Below are positions 1 to 12,049 of a stretch of DNA of 64,000 nt, one piece after another. The stretch lies in assembly GCA_903813345.2 (NCBI GenBank), contig CAIIXF020000010.1, forward strand, positions 33,409,425-33,473,424, read 5' to 3'. Each line of letters begins with the position of its first letter. The first letter of the stretch is position 1. Under the pieces are notes generated by a model. That model had not been told where the DNA came from, made no database searches, and was given only the letters and a program-made list of their open reading frames with translations. A program made the position numbers and the translations under genes. The DNA is from Owenia fusiformis (lineage: Eukaryota > Annelida > Polychaeta > Sabellida > Oweniidae).

Positions 1-2100
1 CAGGTTTGAAAACTGATAACTTACAATCCTGTTATTTCAACAATAGGTCTGTTGTAAAAATGTTGATACATGGATTTAAAGCATGATATGAATTTCTAGG
101 GGTTTATTGATGCTAGTTAAGCATGAAATTTCTGGTTTATTTATTTAGGCACCTTTTATCATCCTCCTAAGCAGGTGTCCAGAATCCGTACCTCCTTCTT
201 CCCCCTGCTATAACCAATTTGGAAGCGCCCGATTAAACTGAATCATGTGATCTAATTATGCACAATGACTTATACATGATTTCTGTCGCAGTGTTGTGAC
301 AGCCAATCAGATTGCGAGTTCTCAATGAAATGCTAACTGCTTATCGCAGGGGGTAAAAAGAAAGAATATATTCTGGATTTTGAAGCCCTGTGATCGAAGG
401 ATGACCTTTTATATGTGCACCAATATAAACTAAGGAAGAGCTGATCCTTCAATGAGTAATATAATTGAAAAAAATGAAAAATATTAATTTACTTTAATTC
501 TAGGATCTATCAAGACTTAAATTTCATTCCATTAGAAATGAATCTAAATATTAACATACTGGAACAAATAAGCCTAAATTATACCAGTTCAATCCTACGA
601 TCTTGGTAAGGTTAAATCATGTGACTTACATGTAAAAATTAAAAGCTTTGTCTGACTTGAGCGAGAATGTTGTTTGTTCTTTTCATATCAAATATTTACA
701 CATCGTGCATGTCCTAGTATAAAAAATTTAAAAACTTCATGCAAGTCATTTGTAACCTTTAAATAGGATAGAAACCTGATATTATGAGCATTCTTACAAG
801 CGATATTATCAATTCTATCACGATTAATGAATTTTCGACAATTTAGGCCCCTAGATGTTCAATGTCAGTTTAGCAGGCATTAACATGACAAAATATCATC
901 CCGTTATTACAAATGGATGTTAAGTGAAAAAATGTGTAACAATGCCAACCTCACGTCACAATGATGAAAAATTGCTAGCTGTATAACAATTAAATGTATC
1001 ACCACTTATATTCTTCGTGACAATACGAGCCACTAAAAAGAACCTAATGAGAGAAACTTTTTATGTTACACTAATATAGCAAAGATATACAAAATGATCA
1101 ATAAAAACCTATGAAATCCTCTAAAATGTAGTAAAAAGTGTTTAGAATAGGTATGTTTTTTATGATCCAGGTGTAGGTATCGCTAATTGACACTGAATTT
1201 ATGTAAACTGTCAATTAAACTGATTTATGCAATGCCAGCTGATTTAGATAAAACAATGTCCCATTACTGTGTAAATGTTAAGTGAAATGGATGTATAAAT
1301 TTGTAATGGTTACATCAACATTGTAAGTATTTTAATAACTAAGCATTTGTCTAATGTTTTATTATTTTTAGGAAATAATTTGGATGTGCTAATTGAATCT
1401 GCACGATTCAAGGGTGCTTAGAATGTATATTGATGATTGCAATTAATTGACAGTAGTTATTTTTGTAACCATAATCAAAGAAATTTTACTGACAGAATAT
1501 CATAGTTTCTTTTGGAATGTTAATTTTTGGTTCAAAGCACCCCAAAATTCTGCTTACCCACTAAACCACACCATACCCACACCACGTTAAATCATATATG
1601 ATTAAAAAGCCAAGATTTTTGTCAAAACACATATAATAACCAACAGGCAGATTTTGAAAATTAAGACAATTTTTCAAGATCAGGGGCCAATTTATCCATA
1701 TAATGCCTATTTTTGAAAATGAGGCCAAAATAAGATCAATACTCCGCACGTTTACCATAAAATATAATGATAGGTATAATATTTCACTTTGTCCTAAGTA
1801 ACACGATAAAAAGCCCCTAATATAGATATATGTATTTCCTTTGTTGGTTAGGATTGGTTATAGGATTAATCAACAGAAAGTAGCTCAATATACTATGAAA
1901 AATGAGAGTGAGGACAGATCTGATAAAAATGCACTTCATCCTATTCTACAAAGATGCTATTTACGATGAAATTGATGGAGTTCCTAATAACAGAGAGTTG
2001 AAAATAAAATCAGTAGTTCCGTCTTGACATTGTTCGTCCTTAGTGTTGTTGACCCTTATAAAAATCAATCTAGGGACAGTATACACTTCAATATTGACGA
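1..2100. other. Non-coding, AT-rich, no gene seen
   Basis: No exon with convincing coding content and splice sites was found on either strand. Short open frames here are rich in Phe, Leu and Ile and look like chance reading of AT-rich DNA. If the exchanger gene at 11 kb (minus strand) continues leftward, this could be intron or downstream flank. Confidence 0.5.
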
Positions 2101-2301
2101 AAAAGATTCAACCAGTGAATCAAACTGCAGAGGGTCACATTTTAAAATGTAAAATAACACAAAAAAAGAGTTGAAATTTCAGGGAATTAATACGCCAGAC
2201 ATCAAAATAAATTTTTAAATTATATAGAAATGCAAAAAAGTCATCTACTTCATTCATATTTTAACGAGAAATTAAGCAAAATATGAGAAGCAGACGGACA
2301 T
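2101..2301 (+). repeat. Half copy of the GAGCAGACGGA long-inverted-repeat family
   Basis: Contains the family landmarks in order: a stretch ending TTTTAAAATG, the phrase ATATAGAAATGCAA, TTCATTCATATTTTAACGAG, and the terminal CAGACGGAC. The same order appears in the right halves of copies near 9.2-9.4, 10.2-10.4 and 13.9-14.06 kb. Only the right half is visible here. Confidence 0.6.
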
Positions 2302-2319
2302 TTCATTTGTATGTTTTAT

Positions 2320-3725
2320 CGCAGAAGCCCCCCAGGTTTATGTTGATATAAAAGCTAAAGCTTGGATAAATCAACCAATACATCAGAAACTAATCACTCA
2401 AATTATCAACAAAGCAAATCTGCACCTCATCAAAACATTGAGCCATGATTTCCATTTCTATGAGGAACAGGTATCCCATGGATCCTCAAAAAAAAATTAT
2501 GATTTCTTGAGGCTCAAAGCTAAAGAAATGAATGTCATTATAGTTGCATGACAATGACCAATAGACATGATCTATACAAGCCCTTATTTGTGGATGTCAT
2601 CTTTGGTCCAAAGGTATTTCACTTTTTCCAGAATTCCTGAAATGAAAGTACAATGAAGCCTTTTGACGGAGGATGCTCAAAGGTCTTAACAACCTGGCTC
2701 TGATTCATCAGTACCAAAATGGGTATGTCTTCATTATCTGAACAATCTACCTAATTGGGTGCTAATCGAATAATGATGACGAAGATGTCAGAAAGTAATC
2801 GAAGGTATTATTCATCATCTTAATATACGCAAAAAAAGTTCATACTTTGATAATATATTTTTTTAGGAGTTGGGGTTTGAGGCATTTTAAATGGTCTTCT
2901 ATTTTGCAATTGGATTTGTCAGTTCGTCGTGCAGCAATTTTTCATTCTGACGCTCATCACATTTTTCTGTTATACTAGCAATATGCTCCAATATTACGAG
3001 CTGAGATGTATTCTTTGATGTGAGCTCTTCTGATATACAACTATCACTAAGTGGAATGGTTATCATGTAATTATCACCCTTAATTTCCGAATATTACAAA
3101 ATGTAATACATTCTCTAGTCGGTCTTCTGAATGGTATTAACAGAGGCATGTATGATATTATCTTTGCATGCACCTAATAACTCTTTATTAGATGGAATAT
3201 AAGCTGAGATGAAAAATCTTAAAACACAAAGCCTGGCCTCTCTTGGTTCACCAAACCTAACTTACAATACAATAACCATGGCATCCCATGACTGGGAAGA
3301 AATGAGGCCTGCTCTTATTATAATGGTCATATCTCAAAGCTGGGCTCTCTTGGATCACCCAGTCTAACCCATAATACCATGGAAGGCTGAGTAGAAATGA
3401 AATGCAATGGTTCATCATGCTGACAAATCCTGGTCTTTCACTAATCATTGGTATACATGAAACTGAGATCGTAATTAGAAATTATTTTCATCTAATCATG
3501 TCAACAATAATTCCCTTTGACAAATAAGGTAAACTGACCAATACAAAATATTCATCCACAGCATTGGTTTCTTTGATGACCAGGGCAAAGGAAGAAATTG
3601 ATTATGCCCTATTCCCAAGACAAGAAACATAAAATTGTATTAAAGCCTGAAGGCACCAATTATACCCCATTCCCTATATTATTTCCTATTCAAGTGACAA
3701 GTGACATAACATTATACAAGCCAGT
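2320..3725. other. Non-coding, no gene seen
   Basis: About 1.4 kb without a supportable gene. There is an imperfect local duplication around 3230-3450 (phrases with CTCTTGG and TCACC and AATACCATGG recur), but no coding signal. Confidence 0.45.
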
Positions 3726-3729
3726 TTAA

Positions 3730-3933
3730 AGGTGCAACAATTAGTGCAGAGGGGCCATTCAATGATCATGGACCAGTGTCAAGTTTGGATATTCCATCAA
3801 GACTAACATATATTTTATCCAAACATTTTAAGAAAATAGGTATGTCAAAGAAGATGTTAAGCCAAATGTTGCCTTGATAATTCAGAAAAGGTAAAAAATT
3901 TTGAATTTTCTCTCTTAAGACCTTGTTGTCCAA
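3730..3933 (+). repeat. TTAA-flanked repeat, copy 1 (AGGTGCAACAA end)
   Basis: Starts right after TTAA (3726-3729) with AGGTGCAACAATTAG and shares long phrases with the copy at 51158-51522, including GACCAGTGTCAA, CATCAAGACTAA and ATGTCAAAGAAGAT. The right end is decayed (CCTTGTTGTCC instead of CCTTGTTGCCCC) and the second TTAA is not visible. Confidence 0.6.
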
Positions 3934-4283
3934 TATACTATAGTGGGAGGTCTGTCTATATAAGGAAAATTTTAAGGAATACGGTAATCAAGGATCCAAT
4001 GAAAGACACAGAGGTTAAACATTTTTTATTGTATGTTAGATCGTAGTTTGGGATATTTGGGGTAAAATCCCACTAAATGAAAACTACAAAATATAGAATT
4101 TGGAAAAATCAAAAGTAAGAACTGAGCATGTTTTACAGTAAGTGATATCAACGGCCTTAATTAACATTCTTCATGAATGGATCTAATTAGTTCAATATAA
4201 CGAAGTTATTTCTGATTATAGTGTGGATATAAATACCAGAGAATATTGACAAGAGAACATTAACATTGAAAGTTGGCAAGTGT

Positions 4284-4603
4284 AGTTATTTTGCTTGGAT
4301 ATTTACCATTTCAAATGTTAAGTTATTTTGCTTGGTGTTTACCATTTCAAATGTTAAGTTATTTTGCTTGGTGTTTACCATTTCAAATGTTAAGTTATTT
4401 TGCTTGGTGTTTACCATTTCAAATGTTAAGTTATTTTGCTTGGTGTTTACCATTTCAAATGTTAAGTTATTTTGCTTGGATATTTACCATTTCAAATGTT
4501 AAGTTATTTTGCTTGGTGTTTACCATTTCAAATGTTAAGTTATTTTGCTTGGATATTTACCATTTCAAATGTTATTTTGGAAGGATGAATATTTACCATT
4601 TCA
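4284..4603 (+). repeat. 36-bp tandem repeat array, about 8 copies
   Basis: A 36-bp unit, containing AGTTATTTTGCTTGG and TTTACCATTTCAAATG, is repeated almost without change about eight times, with a degenerate last copy. Some units carry GGATATTTACC (37 bp) and others GGTGTTTACC. The period is a multiple of three, so all frames stay open and give false protein repeats. Confidence 0.95.
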
Positions 4604-5000
4604 AATTGTTAAGATATAGTTCTGTACTAGAACAGTGGTTTTATAAAAATGGAAAAAGTGCTTTCATTTTTTATGGAAAAATTACTTCGTACTAAAAGTT
4701 CTTTCTACTCTGTCTAAGCTGTCATGAGTAAAAATTAGTTAGTCAAAATCGTAAATCAATAAACGCACTTAAAGTCCTATTACATTGGACTTTTATTTCA
4801 TCCATTTCTTTTTAAAAAACTAATGGCATTTTTCGATTTCGTTGAACAACCTGACACTGACTTCCTTTTGAAATGCAGTATACACATTCCTGGAATGAGC
4901 TAAAAATAAAACAAGGCCTTACATACATAATGTCACCACCTATCATTTGTTACAGGCCACGCTACAGACACCGAACACTGTCCACATCAAAGTTGCCATT

Positions 5001-5105
5001 GAGGGCAATAGTGTACATTACTTCCCAGAGGGAATATCCTCTAAAATGTACTATTCCCGAAGCCACAGGCATATTCCCAAGGGGAAATCATTTACACTAT
5101 TGCTC
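5001..5105. repeat. Hairpin (fold-back) repeat with CGAAGCC in the loop
   Basis: Arms of about 35 bp, starting GAGGGCAATAGTGTACATTA and ending with its near reverse complement TTTACACTATTGCTC. The loop holds CCCGAAGCC. Hairpins near 28.4 and 50.5 kb have the same design with CGAAGCC at the centre. Confidence 0.65.
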
Positions 5106-5670
5106 GAAATTAGGCAGTCACTATTTGTTTTATTATATACCCTATACTGACTCATGAATTATTATGGTGACATAACAAAATCTAAAAACTTTATTCAGAT
5201 GTTAAAGTTGGCATCCACAAATTTAGATTTTCAATCTGGCCTATAACATATTTAGGCTTGCAATCTCACCAACCTAAAGACACACAAAATGTTTTTTTCT
5301 GTTGTTGGTATGAAGACATTACATTTTCTTCTGAGAGAGTACGGGAGATATGTGAAGAATTTATGTTCTCCTAAAGTAACAAAAAGGTGACAGCTTTGAT
5401 TATTCTGTCCTACTAAGACCCAGATTGATTGTGGGACATAGCCATTCATTTATAGTAGTGGTCTATGGAAACTTATTTCCTCATGCAAATAAGTGTCTTT
5501 TTAACAGTTATATTGATTAAGTGACACCGATGAGTCTATATTTTTATATTAAGCCCTAAGGAATTTAAAGATCCAAGAAGAGTCCATATCAGTAGAGATG
5601 ATTCGTTCATCCTTGAATAGTTGTTTAGTCTGTTTAGTCTGCTCATGTTTATTCAACTCTTTTGAGTGAA

Positions 5671-7146
5671 ATACCATTTGAAATAATAAGACCATTTGAT
5701 ATAAAGGACCATTTGAAATGAGAAGGCAATTTGAAATGAGAAGACCATTTGAAATGAGAGGACCATTTGAAATGAGAAGACCATTTGAAATGAGAAGACC
5801 ATTTGATATAAAGGACCATTTGAAATGAGAAGACAATTTGATATAAAGGACCATTTGAAATGAGAAGACCATTTGAAATGAGGAGACAATTTGATATAAA
5901 GGACCATTTGAAATGAGAAGACCATTTGAAATGAGAGGACCATTTGAAATGAGAAGACAATTTGATATAAAGGACCATTTGAAATGAGAAGACCATTTGA
6001 AATGAGGAGACAATTTGATATAAAGGACCATTTGAAATGAGAAGACCATTTGATATAAAGGACCATTTGAAATGAGAAGACCATTTGAAATGAGAGGACC
6101 ATTTGAAATGAGAAGACCATTTGATATAAAGGACCATTTGAAATGAGAAGACCATTTGATATAAAGGACCATTTGAAATGAGAAGACCATTTTAAATGAG
6201 AAGACCATTTGATATAAAGGACCATTTGAAATGAGAAGACAATTTGATATAAAGGACCATTTGAAATGAGAAGACCATTTGAAATGAGGAGACAATTTGA
6301 TATAAAGGACCATTTGAAATGAGAAGACCATTTGAAATGAGAGGACCATTTGAAATGAGAAGACAATTTGATATAAAGGACCATTTGAAATGAGAAGACC
6401 ATTTGAAATGAGGAGACAATTTGATATAAAGGACCATTTGAAATGAGAAGACCATTTGATATAAAGGACCATTTGAAATGAGAAGACCATTTGAAATGAG
6501 AGGACCATTTGAAATGAGAAGACCATTTGATATAAAGGACCATTTGAAATGAGAAGACCATTTGATATAAAGGACCATTTGAAATGAGAAGACCATTTTA
6601 AATGAGAAGACCATTTGTAATGGGAAGGCCATTTGAAATGAGAAGACCATTTGATATAAAGGACCATTTGAAATGAGAAGAACATTTGAAATGAGAAGAC
6701 CATTTGAAATGAGAAGACCATTTGATATAAAGGACCATTTGAAATGAAAAGACCATTTGAAATGAGAAGATCATTTGATATAAAGGACCATTTGAAATGA
6801 GAAGGCAATTTGAAATGAGAAGACCATTTGAAATGAGAGGACCATTTGAAATGAGAAGACCATTTGAAATGAGAAGACCATTTGATATAAAGGACCATTT
6901 GAAATGAGAGGACCATTTGAAATGAGGGGACCATTTGAAATGAGGAGACCATTTGAAATGAGGGGACCATTTGAAATGAGAAGACCATTTGAAATGAGAA
7001 GACCATTTGATATAAAGGACCATTTGAAATGAGAGGACCATTTGAAATGAGAAGACCATTTGAAATGAGAGGACCATTTGAAATGAGAAGACCATTTGAA
7101 ATGAGAGGACCATTTGAAATGAGAAGACCATTTGAAATGAGAGGAC
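5671..7146 (+). repeat. 17/18-bp tandem repeat array, about 80 units
   Basis: About 1.5 kb of two interspersed units: an 18-mer GACCATTTGAAATGAGAA and a 17-mer GACCATTTGATATAAAG. The two types alternate in blocks, and blocks of several units are themselves repeated, so there is a higher-order structure. Variants have AGGA, GACAATTT or GGGGACC. The array decays from 7200 to 7290. Open frames on the minus strand here, up to several hundred codons, come from the periodicity and are not genes. Confidence 0.97.
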
Positions 7147-7577
7147 CCTGTCATGAGTAATCTAATATTGTAAAGTAAAATAAAAAAACATGAAAACTAA
7201 ATGAGAAGACCATCTTAAATAAGAAGACCATTTGAAATGAAAAGACCTTTTGAAAAAGAGAAAACCATTTCAAATGGAAAGACCATGAGAAAATGTGAAA
7301 AGCTTGATGGGTTAACACACATTTGTAATTTTGATACCACTGAAAAAGAAAACGTATAGTATGAACATATCAGAATGTGAACACCTTAATTGTGTATGTT
7401 ATGATATGAGAAAGCATGGTGCTCAAGTGCCTTTAATTAATAATGATGTATAGAATTTTAGTTTAAGTCATTTAGTCTTTATTCTCATTCATCTTGTTTT
7501 CAATAAATATGAAGACAGAACAGAGAGGTCTGAAATATTTGCAACTAAATTATTCATACCAGCCAAAGGCTCAAAAT

Positions 7578-8012
7578 GTCCGTCTGCTCATGCTTATTTC
7601 ACTCCATTTCTCTCTAAAATTTGAATAAAGTTCCAGATCTTCTTGCATTTCTATATAATTTAAAGTATTGACTATGTGCCTGTTTACTTTATTCCTTGCT
7701 AATTCCACTCTTTTCTACTCTATTTTGCAGTTTAAAACATGACTCTAGACAATTTATTCATGGCATTCCATTAGTATGTGACATTGAGCCGATTAATCAT
7801 TGTATCATGAATTATCAATATATACACACAAGTGTCACGTTAATCATGTTTACAATTGCAAATTACCATGAAAAAGAGAGGATTCGACAAGGAATAAACT
7901 AAACAGGCACAACGTTCACGCTCTAAATTATATCGAGATCATAAAAAATTTAATAATTCATTCAAAATTTACAAAGAAATAAGGTAAAATTAGGAAAAAC
8001 AGACAGCAATTC
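7578..8012. repeat. Full copy of the GAGCAGACGGA long-inverted-repeat family
   Basis: Left end GTCCGTCTGCTCATGC. The two halves are inverted relatives: the left half has TTTCACTCCATTTCTCTC, TTTATTCCTTGCTAATTCCA and ACTCTATTTTGCAG, and the right half has GAAAAAGAGAGGATT, AAGGAATAAACTAAACAGGC and TTCATTCAAAATTTAC. The right terminus, AACAGACAG, is weaker. No transposase frame is present, so it is probably a non-autonomous fold-back element. Confidence 0.65.
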
Positions 8013-8202
8013 AGGGAAGGGCAGATTTCCTTTCATAATGGAGTTCATTTAATTTAAACAATGGGCCCATTTATGGTATAAGTTATTATCAATTTAGAAT
8101 AAGGGTATATATAATACTCTTTTATTACTACAACTAGTTCAAGGACGTTTATTGCCTCTGATCATTTTCCCATGGGAGAAAATGGTATTGATTAAGAGGG
8201 GA

Positions 8203-8640
8203 CCTATTGACACTAAAGGTATAAGTCCCACTAAAAGGTATAAGTCTCACTAAAAGGTATAAGTCCCACTGCAAGATATAAGTCCCACTACAAGGTATAA
8301 GTCCCACTACAAGGTATAAGTCCATCTAAAATGTATAAGTCCCACTGCAAGGTATAAGTCCCACTACAAAGTATAAGTCCATCTAAAAGGTATAAGTCCC
8401 ACCAAAAGGTATAAGTCCCACTACAAAGTATAAGTCCCACTACAAGGTATAAGTCCCACCAAAAGGTATAAGTCCATCTAAAAGGTATAAGTCCCACTAA
8501 AAGGTATAATTTCCACCGAAAGGTATATGCCCCACTAAAACGTATAAGTCATACTAAAAGGTAAAAGTTCCACCGAAAGGTATTAGTCCCACTAAAGGTA
8601 AAAAATCCACTGAAAGGTATAAGTCCATCTAAAAGGTATA
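8203..8640 (+). repeat. 18-bp tandem repeat array, about 24 units
   Basis: Unit AAGGTATAAGTCCCACTA repeated with variants (CCATCTAA, CCACCAAA, CCACTGCA) and decay toward both ends. The ten-base core AAGGTATAAG is the reverse complement of CTTATACCTT in the array at 15.6-16.5 kb. Confidence 0.95.
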
Positions 8641-8854
8641 TTATTAAAATCTACATTAATTTTTTAAAATTAACTATTGAACTAAACATTGGTAAATTTT
8701 AATCATGAAAATACTCATCATTCAATCTACCTTATAAAGGCAAAACTAAAAAGGTTGGGACTAGTATCAATATTACAGGAAGCACTCCATGGTTGCTAAA
8801 CACCAATGTCTAGATTTGTTTTCCTCTGTATTTTCAACAGTTTTTCTCTCTTAA

Positions 8855-9424
8855 ATCTAAAAAAACTCGCTCTTTTTCTTGAATTTTCATATACTTTAGA
8901 CGGTTGATTACTCTTTAATTCATGTCACGATAATTCCACTTTTTCTACTAAATTTTCAATTTCATATCATGACAGCTTTGGAATTTTTTTCATTGGGAAA
9001 CTATTTGTTATGGAAGTATCGTAGATTATCATCAAAGGAAAAGCAAGTGATTTCTTCGTTTGATGTAATTCCATTTCCCAGAATTGTACAACTTCGTGAT
9101 AAAAAACAACCAGTCGTAATTGTTAAGTAAAGGTTAGAAACAAAATTTATTTATTTAATTCAACATCTGAATAGAATTAAAGGTATCTTTAAACCTTGTT
9201 TAAATTAGACATCATGACTTTCAAGCCAATATGTCACAGTGATCAGAAAAATTATGGCGGTCATATTTTAAAATGCAAAATTGAGCTTGAAAGAGAGGAA
9301 ATAGCAAGGATTAAAGTAAATAAACATGAAGAAGGTATGCTGAATTGTATAGAAATGTAAGAAAATTAAACACTTTATTCAAATTTTAGAGAGAACTAGC
9401 ACAAAATGTGCAAAGCAGACGGAC
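8855..9424. repeat. Full but diverged copy of the GAGCAGACGGA family
   Basis: Left part has TTCATGTCACGATAATTCCA and a CTCTTTTTCTTGAATTTTCA block. The right part has AGAGAGGAAATAGCAAGGAT, TTGTATAGAAATGTAAG, CACTTTATTCAAATTTTAGA and ends GCAGACGGAC. Halves are inverted relative to each other with spacer between them. Confidence 0.55.
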
Positions 9425-10149
9425 AATTTCAAAAAGCATTATAACGACAGGCAAGTAGCTGTCAACATAGGCGCCATGTATCAAATGATACTTAAGAGTT
9501 ACTTCACTATACATCCTCAAAAATATCCCTGTAATATTTCCATGTGATTACTCAAGGAAATATATACTTGATAATCTATGATACTGCCAGTGGAGGCCTA
9601 TAAGGGGGTTCTATGTATTCAGACATTGTGTCACCCCCTCCTCCTTTACTACCAGAAGTAGACAGACAGTTTTGACAGGTTTTCTCCAGCAGAAAACTGA
9701 ATACCCAAGAAGAGACAAGTCGTACTTGCAAGGCTCTGTCTTAAACATACAAGGCATTAACATGTAAAATGTCACCAGCTGCCATTTGTTACAGAGCTCG
9801 ACCACTGAAAACCAATTGCTGAAAACTGACCACTGAAAACTGACCACTGAACACCAACCACTGCCATCCACAAAAAAAGTTAAATTAGACATCATCACTA
9901 GAAGTGTAAAAGCAGAATACATTGTGAACCAGATGATTGTATCACTCTGACTAACAGAGGCAATTTTAGTTTTAATTTGAAAAGTATTGGAAAAGTGGAA
10001 TAAATTATAAAATCTATATTTTGTATTTATTTTCAAAGATTTGTATCCAAGTCCTTTGATGGTGCTCTAAAATATTTCTTTAAGTTTTCTTTATTTATTA
10101 GTTTTTGCATAAAAAGTTATTTATCTTTCATTTCCAGGTTATAATTATG

Positions 10150-10384
10150 GATATTAATGCAAAATCAGCATTTAATGACAATGTAACATTGACACCTGTT
10201 ACAAAAAATATCACGATGGACATGTTTTGAAAAGCAAATTATAGAGGAAAAGAGTGAAATCAGCAAGGTATAAAGTAAACAGGCATGTAGTTAACACTCT
10301 AAATTGTATAGAAATGCAAGAAAATCTGACACTTTATTCAAATTTTAGAGAGAAATGGAATGAAATGAGCATGAGCAGACGGAT
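10150..10384 (+). repeat. Right half copy of the GAGCAGACGGA family
   Basis: Contains AGAGTGAAATCAGCAAGGTA, AAAGTAAACAGGC, TGTATAGAAATGCAAGAAAA, CACTTTATTCAAATTTTAGA and ends ATGAGCAGACGGA. Nearly the same order as in the copy that ends at 9424, about 1 kb to the left. Confidence 0.65.
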
Positions 10385-10399
10385 ATTCCAACAACTGGG

Positions 10400-11168
10400 A
10401 AATAATGAAGTAATATCAGCAGATCATGAATCTATTCTATACAATTGTATTTATTCCATTTTAATTAAAGAATAAGTTGTTTTTTAAATAAAATAATCCA
10501 TATGAGCGTAACCATGAGAAATAAATGCCTTTATTAAACTAAAGAAAATGAAGACAATGTAAGATAAGATGATGGTTACTTAGACATTTCAAACTTATCT
10601 TGTAACTCAAAGATTAATGTTATGGAATTGCACTTATTGAGGAATAATGAATTGTAAATTGAGATTGTTTATGGTATAAAGAATCTACATATTATTTAAA
10701 ACAAACAAACGAGTACTAATCCGTACACATAATGCACTTAGGGTGGAGCCTGGGTACATTATCAGGGTGGGTTTTAGTTCATGGGTAAATTCTTTTAGAT
10801 CCTAAATAAAGAACAATCAAATGAAGAATGGAACAGGGTTCTTTATTTGAATTTAAACAGTTGTCAATCCTTTCTAAAAATTATATTTTCCAATTCTTTC
10901 TGAAACCATAATGCACTGTAACATTGTCACCAATAACAGCGATGCTTAAGTTCTGCACAGTGCACTGCAAACTGTTTCTGTTCAATTGACCATGAACCTT
11001 GAATTAAAGCACTGAAATAATCTAAGCTGATTGGCTAAGCCACACATTTAGATGTGTAATCATGCACAAGTGTCAATCATCAGAGTCAATTAACAAAAAA
11101 TTAAGCTGAGTTCATTTGAAAACTGATCAATGGGATATTGTCAAAGTATGGGATAAATTTATACTCAC
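10400..11168. other. Presumed first intron of the exchanger gene, 3' side
   Basis: Lies just downstream (minus strand) of the exchanger exon's GTGAGT donor, so it is inferred to be intron. No further SLC8 exon is visible here; neither the alpha-2 repeat nor a calcium-binding domain was found anywhere below 11 kb. Confidence 0.45.
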
Positions 11169-11900
11169 CTCATCTTGAGAATCTGTCCCCACGCTTTTAC
11201 GCTTCTTACACCACCACCCGCTATCTTGTGCGTAGGACATTACTACCATAATTGGGAAGAACGCTAATGTGACGAATGCTTCCCAAGGTTCGATGATCTG
11301 TGGACTCACCCACTGAAGCACGATTAACATCCAAAAATAGGCAAATATTGACCAGACTGCCGTGATACAAAATACCCCAATTTCCTTTATCGGTTTCACC
11401 TGCGGACTTGGCACGCTTACTATACATATTCCTGTGATTATCAACAAGTTGAACGCAGCACTCCCAATGATGGTAAACGTCCCCAATCCGTCACCTACAT
11501 TTGGGTTCCCTATTTGATTGAGATTCTGAAGTGTTTCACCAACTGCGATTAAAATCTCCGGAGCACTACTTCCGAGCGCCATGAGAGTCAAATTTGCGAC
11601 AGTTTCATTCCAGACTAAAACTTCCCGTTCAACTTTCTGTTGGGTTTCTTCATCGAAACGGATAACTTTCTTTTTCTTTGAAGTTATAGCCTCAATACTA
11701 CACATGAACAGGTCACTCGAGATAGCAATTCCCATAAAAAGGTATATCATCGCTAGTAAATATAAGAACGCCCGAAGGCCTGCCGGCCACAGGTTCTCAG
11801 CCGGTATGAACAGCAACCAGCTGGCACAGGGGGTAGCGTTAAGGGGAACATATTCCACTACATACCCACTACTATAATTGGTTCTATAATTCCAAGACAT
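11169..11900 (-). CDS. Na+/Ca2+ exchanger (SLC8/NCX family), first coding exon
   Basis: This exon encodes the N-terminal half of a plasma-membrane exchanger that moves Ca2+ out against Na+ entry. The 244 codons hold about five membrane segments (roughly residues 38-60, 88-112, 122-150, 156-182 and 188-207). The diagnostic alpha-1 repeat is intact: WNETVANLTLMALGSSAPEI at about 95-114, then GSAAFNLLIITGIC, then TAVWSIFAYFW. The text before GSSAPE fits SLC8 better than SLC24. The exon ends GATGAG followed by donor GTGAGTAT at 11168, phase 0, soon after a basic stretch CKKRK that begins the cytosolic loop. The frame is open for a few codons upstream of the ATG, after an in-frame stop, so the ATG at 11900 is the first Met. 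No obvious cleaved signal peptide precedes membrane segment 1, unlike vertebrate NCX1. Calcium-binding domains and alpha-2 repeat are not in the window's visible exons. Confidence 0.93.
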
Positions 11901-12038
11901 TGTGCCGATTTTTTTAAATCCAACTTCTGGTTTTTAGATGCACGATTAATTCGCCATGATGTCCAAATATGGAGTGTTGTTATATATTTCTAGATCCATT
12001 TTCTTTAGACTGTTTCCATATATATCTGTTTGTATCAT
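11901..12038 (-). other. 5' UTR part of the exchanger exon, with upstream ORF
   Basis: A strong acceptor (TTTTTCTGATTTCAG) ends at 12039, and the exon would run from there into the coding region. The leader starts ATGATACAAACAG and holds a 28-codon upstream ORF ending in TAA, with two more ATGs in the same frame, before the exchanger ATG. This implies at least one more 5' exon at higher coordinates. A weaker alternative acceptor, AAAACCAG, lies at about 11927. Confidence 0.6.
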
Positions 12039-12049
12039 CTGAAATCAGA

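Noticed and set aside
4266-4695. Repetitive hydrophobic proteins
   Set aside because: Translation of the 36-bp tandem array.
4873-5157. Plus-strand frames that looked like an exon after TTTGTTACAG
   Set aside because: The coding-like part is explained by the hairpin repeat at 5001-5105; no matching donor or partner exon was found.
5549-7131. Long minus-strand frames (up to 485 codons) repeating short Phe/Ser/Lys/Trp motifs
   Set aside because: They are translations of the 17/18-bp satellite. Similar frames are open in several phases, and there is no non-repetitive coding part.
11581-11877. Plus-strand 98-codon frame
   Set aside because: It is antisense to the exchanger exon, which has clear family motifs.
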